This document shows, piece by piece, positions 60,162 through 61,188 of a stretch of 61,188 nucleotides of DNA. The translations under genes and the position numbers were made by a program. Origin of the DNA: CAYQLT01 sp964418425 (GTDB lineage: Bacteria; Bacillota; Limnochordia; Limnochordales; Geochordaceae). Under the pieces are notes generated by a model that had not been told where the DNA came from, ran no database searches, and saw only the letters and a list, made by a program, of their open reading frames with translations. Where the stretch lies: contig CAYQLT010000016.1 in the NCBI GenBank assembly GCA_964418425.1, positions 1 to 61,188 on the forward strand, read 5' to 3'. Within the stretch, counting starts at the first letter, position 1, and every line of letters starts with the position of its first letter.

Positions 60162-60947
60162 TTGCAGGCCCTGGTGGCCGCTTCCCTGGCGGATCGGATC
60201 GTGACGGTGGGGCCGGCCGAGCTGGCAGGCGTGCTGAGCCCGGATGTCCTGCCCCTGCAGGGCGGCGCGCTGCAGCCCGTCGGGGGGGCCACGGAGGGCG
60301 GCAAGCGTCTTGCCCGTGTGGCCCAAGCATCCGGGAGGACGTCCGGCCCGCCGCGGCTTTTGCGAGCGGTGCCGCCTCAGACGTGGGTGGGGGTGGACGA
60401 GGCGGGGCGGGGGCCCCTGGCAGGCCCGGTGGTGGCGTGTGCCATCGCGCTGGCGGACCCACCCCCGCCGGGGCTGGCCGATTCCAAGGAGCTTTCTCCG
60501 GCCAAACGCCTGCAGCTGGCGCGCACCCTTCTGTCGGCCTCGTCACGGGTGGCGGTGGCCATCGGTTCCCATGCGGTCATCGACCGGCTCAACATCCACC
60601 GAGCCACGATGGCGGCCATGGCCCGGGCCGTCGGCGCACTGGAAGGCCCCTTTGACTGCGTATGGGTGGACGGGCCCCACCGGCTGGAGCTCCCCCCGGG
60701 GATGCACCAGCATGCGGCGGTGGACGCCGACGCGCTGGTGGCCTGCGTGGCGGCGGCCTCCATCGTGGCCAAGGTGGTGCGGGACCGGATCATGGAGGCC
60801 CTGGACGCCCTGTATCCCGGGTACGCCTTCGCTCGCCACAAGGGTTATCCCACCCCCGATCATCGCCAGGCCCTGGCTCGCCTGGGCCCCTCTCCCATCC
60901 ACCGGCGCTCTTTCGTGGTGGCCCGGGGGAGGGCACACCCGTTGTGA
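60162..60947 (+). CDS. rnhB: ribonuclease HII
   Basis: Removes ribonucleotides and RNA from RNA-DNA hybrids. 261 residues. Active-site motif VGVDEAGRGPLAGPVV, ADSKELSPAKR, and DADALVACVAAASIVAKV with the later catalytic Asp, then HKGYPTPDH. The first ~70 residues are Gly/Ala-rich and not part of the core; TTG 60162 with GGGGGGCGGAGGG upstream is the best start that I see, yet a later GTG near 60372 would leave just the core. Stop overlaps yraN by 4 nt. Confidence 0.93.
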   Translation: MQALVAASLADRIVTVGPAELAGVLSPDVLPLQGGALQPVGGATEGGKRLARVAQASGRTSGPPRLLRAVPPQTWVGVDEAGRGPLAGPVVACAIALADPPPPGLADSKELSPAKRLQLARTLLSASSRVAVAIGSHAVIDRLNIHRATMAAMARAVGALEGPFDCVWVDGPHRLELPPGMHQHAAVDADALVACVAAASIVAKVVRDRIMEALDALYPGYAFARHKGYPTPDHRQALARLGPSPIHRRSFVVARGRAHPL

Positions 60948-61188
60948 AAGGCGGCCGGGAAGCCGGTCAACGGGCGGAGTGGGTGGCTGCCCGGTTTCTG
61001 GCCAAAAGGGGCTTGCGCATCCTGGCCCGAAACGTGCGGTGCCGGGGAGGGGAGCTGGACCTGGTGGGGCAGGACGGCCCTGTCCTGGTCTTCGTGGAGG
61101 TGCGCAGCCGAAGCGCATCGCTGGGCCAGACGCCCGTCGCCCATGCCCTTGCCAGCGTCGGTGCAGCCAAGCGCCGCCGGCTGGTGCG
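60944..61188 (+). CDS. YraN/UPF0102 family protein (3' end outside window)
   Basis: 81 codons visible from GTG 60944, which overlaps the rnhB stop (GTGA). AEWVAARFLAKRGLRILARN, RCRGGELDLVGQDG and VFVEVRSRS match the endonuclease-like YraN fold, conserved beside rnhB. The ORF leaves the window. Function is not established; a structure-specific nuclease role is often suggested. Confidence 0.9.
   Translation, partial: MKGGREAGQRAEWVAARFLAKRGLRILARNVRCRGGELDLVGQDGPVLVFVEVRSRSASLGQTPVAHALASVGAAKRRRLV

Overview
The window is a chromosomal core region of a very GC-rich, endospore-forming Firmicutes-type bacterium. The evidence is an intact Spo0A, SpoVS, a YlbJ-type sporulation membrane protein and a YlyA/YteA-type zinc-finger protein, plus low-GC-Gram-positive regulators and architectures (PyrR, FapR, RemA, a T-box leader, a PASTA-type PknB) in DNA that looks like about 70% GC. 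A Limnochordia, Thermaerobacter or Symbiobacterium-like lineage fits; I cannot name the species. The gene order follows, from memory, the Bacillus subtilis sepF-ileS-lspA-pyr-yloA..smc-ffh-rnhB segment over almost its whole length. Four runs of exactly 100 N (3389-3488, 6319-6418, 8095-8194, 34945-35044) are scaffold gaps of placeholder size; they truncate yggT, ileS, a DUF5665 gene, the rluD-type gene and pknB.

Region by region. 1-3388: uppP (5' cut off), a HlyD-like adaptor, sepF, proC, yggT. 3489-8839: an isoleucine T-box leader (AUC specifier), ileS, DUF5665 fragment, ylyA-like gene, lspA, rluD-type synthase. 8860-18026: a tightly overlapping UMP operon pyrR-pyrB-pyrC-pyrF-carA-pyrK-pyrD/E (pyrD and pyrE are one ORF, carB is absent), closed by purH. 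18023-28367: rqcH (minus strand), a TPR protein, a SERCA-like Ca2+ ATPase, yicC, two tandem remA copies, gmk, rpoZ, priA. 28374-37581: def, fmt, rsmB, spo0A, tRNA-Pro(CGG), rlmN, pknB, rsgA, rpe. 37711-41943: an unrecognised gene with possible SSB-like features, rpmB (minus), a shortened Asp23/YloU, a shortened FakA/YloV, rsmD, coaD, a coiled-coil protein. 41940-44116: ylbJ (minus), ylbN/DUF177, rpmF. 44244-49309: fapR and fabH-fabD-fabG-acpP-fabF. 49296-61188: rnc, spoVS, smc, ftsY, ylxM, ffh, rpsP, khpA, rimM, trmD, rplS, lepB, rnhB, yraN (3' cut off).

Functionally the window joins envelope precursor recycling and division (UppP, SepF), translation (IleS, Fmt/Def, RsmB, RlmN, RsmD, RsgA, ribosomal proteins, RimM, TrmD, SRP/FtsY), nucleotide synthesis, type II fatty acid synthesis under FapR, and sporulation control. 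Many genes overlap by 4 nt (GTGA/ATGA), implying translational coupling; start codons are often GTG or TTG. Sigma-A-like promoters stand out as AT-rich islands in front of ileS, lspA, yicC, def, rlmN, the 37784 gene, rpmB, ylbN, ylxM and rplS.

No defence system, prophage, IS element or CRISPR array is visible. The unusual content is at gene level: a chimeric tandem remA duplication with a 183-nt perfectly homogenised core, a PyrD-PyrE fusion, a purH whose cyclohydrolase domain lacks usual phosphate-loop residues, truncated YloU and YloV neighbours, a possible OB-fold ORF in the place of thiN/spoVM, a leaderless-looking ylbN mRNA, and a palindrome at the fapR start.
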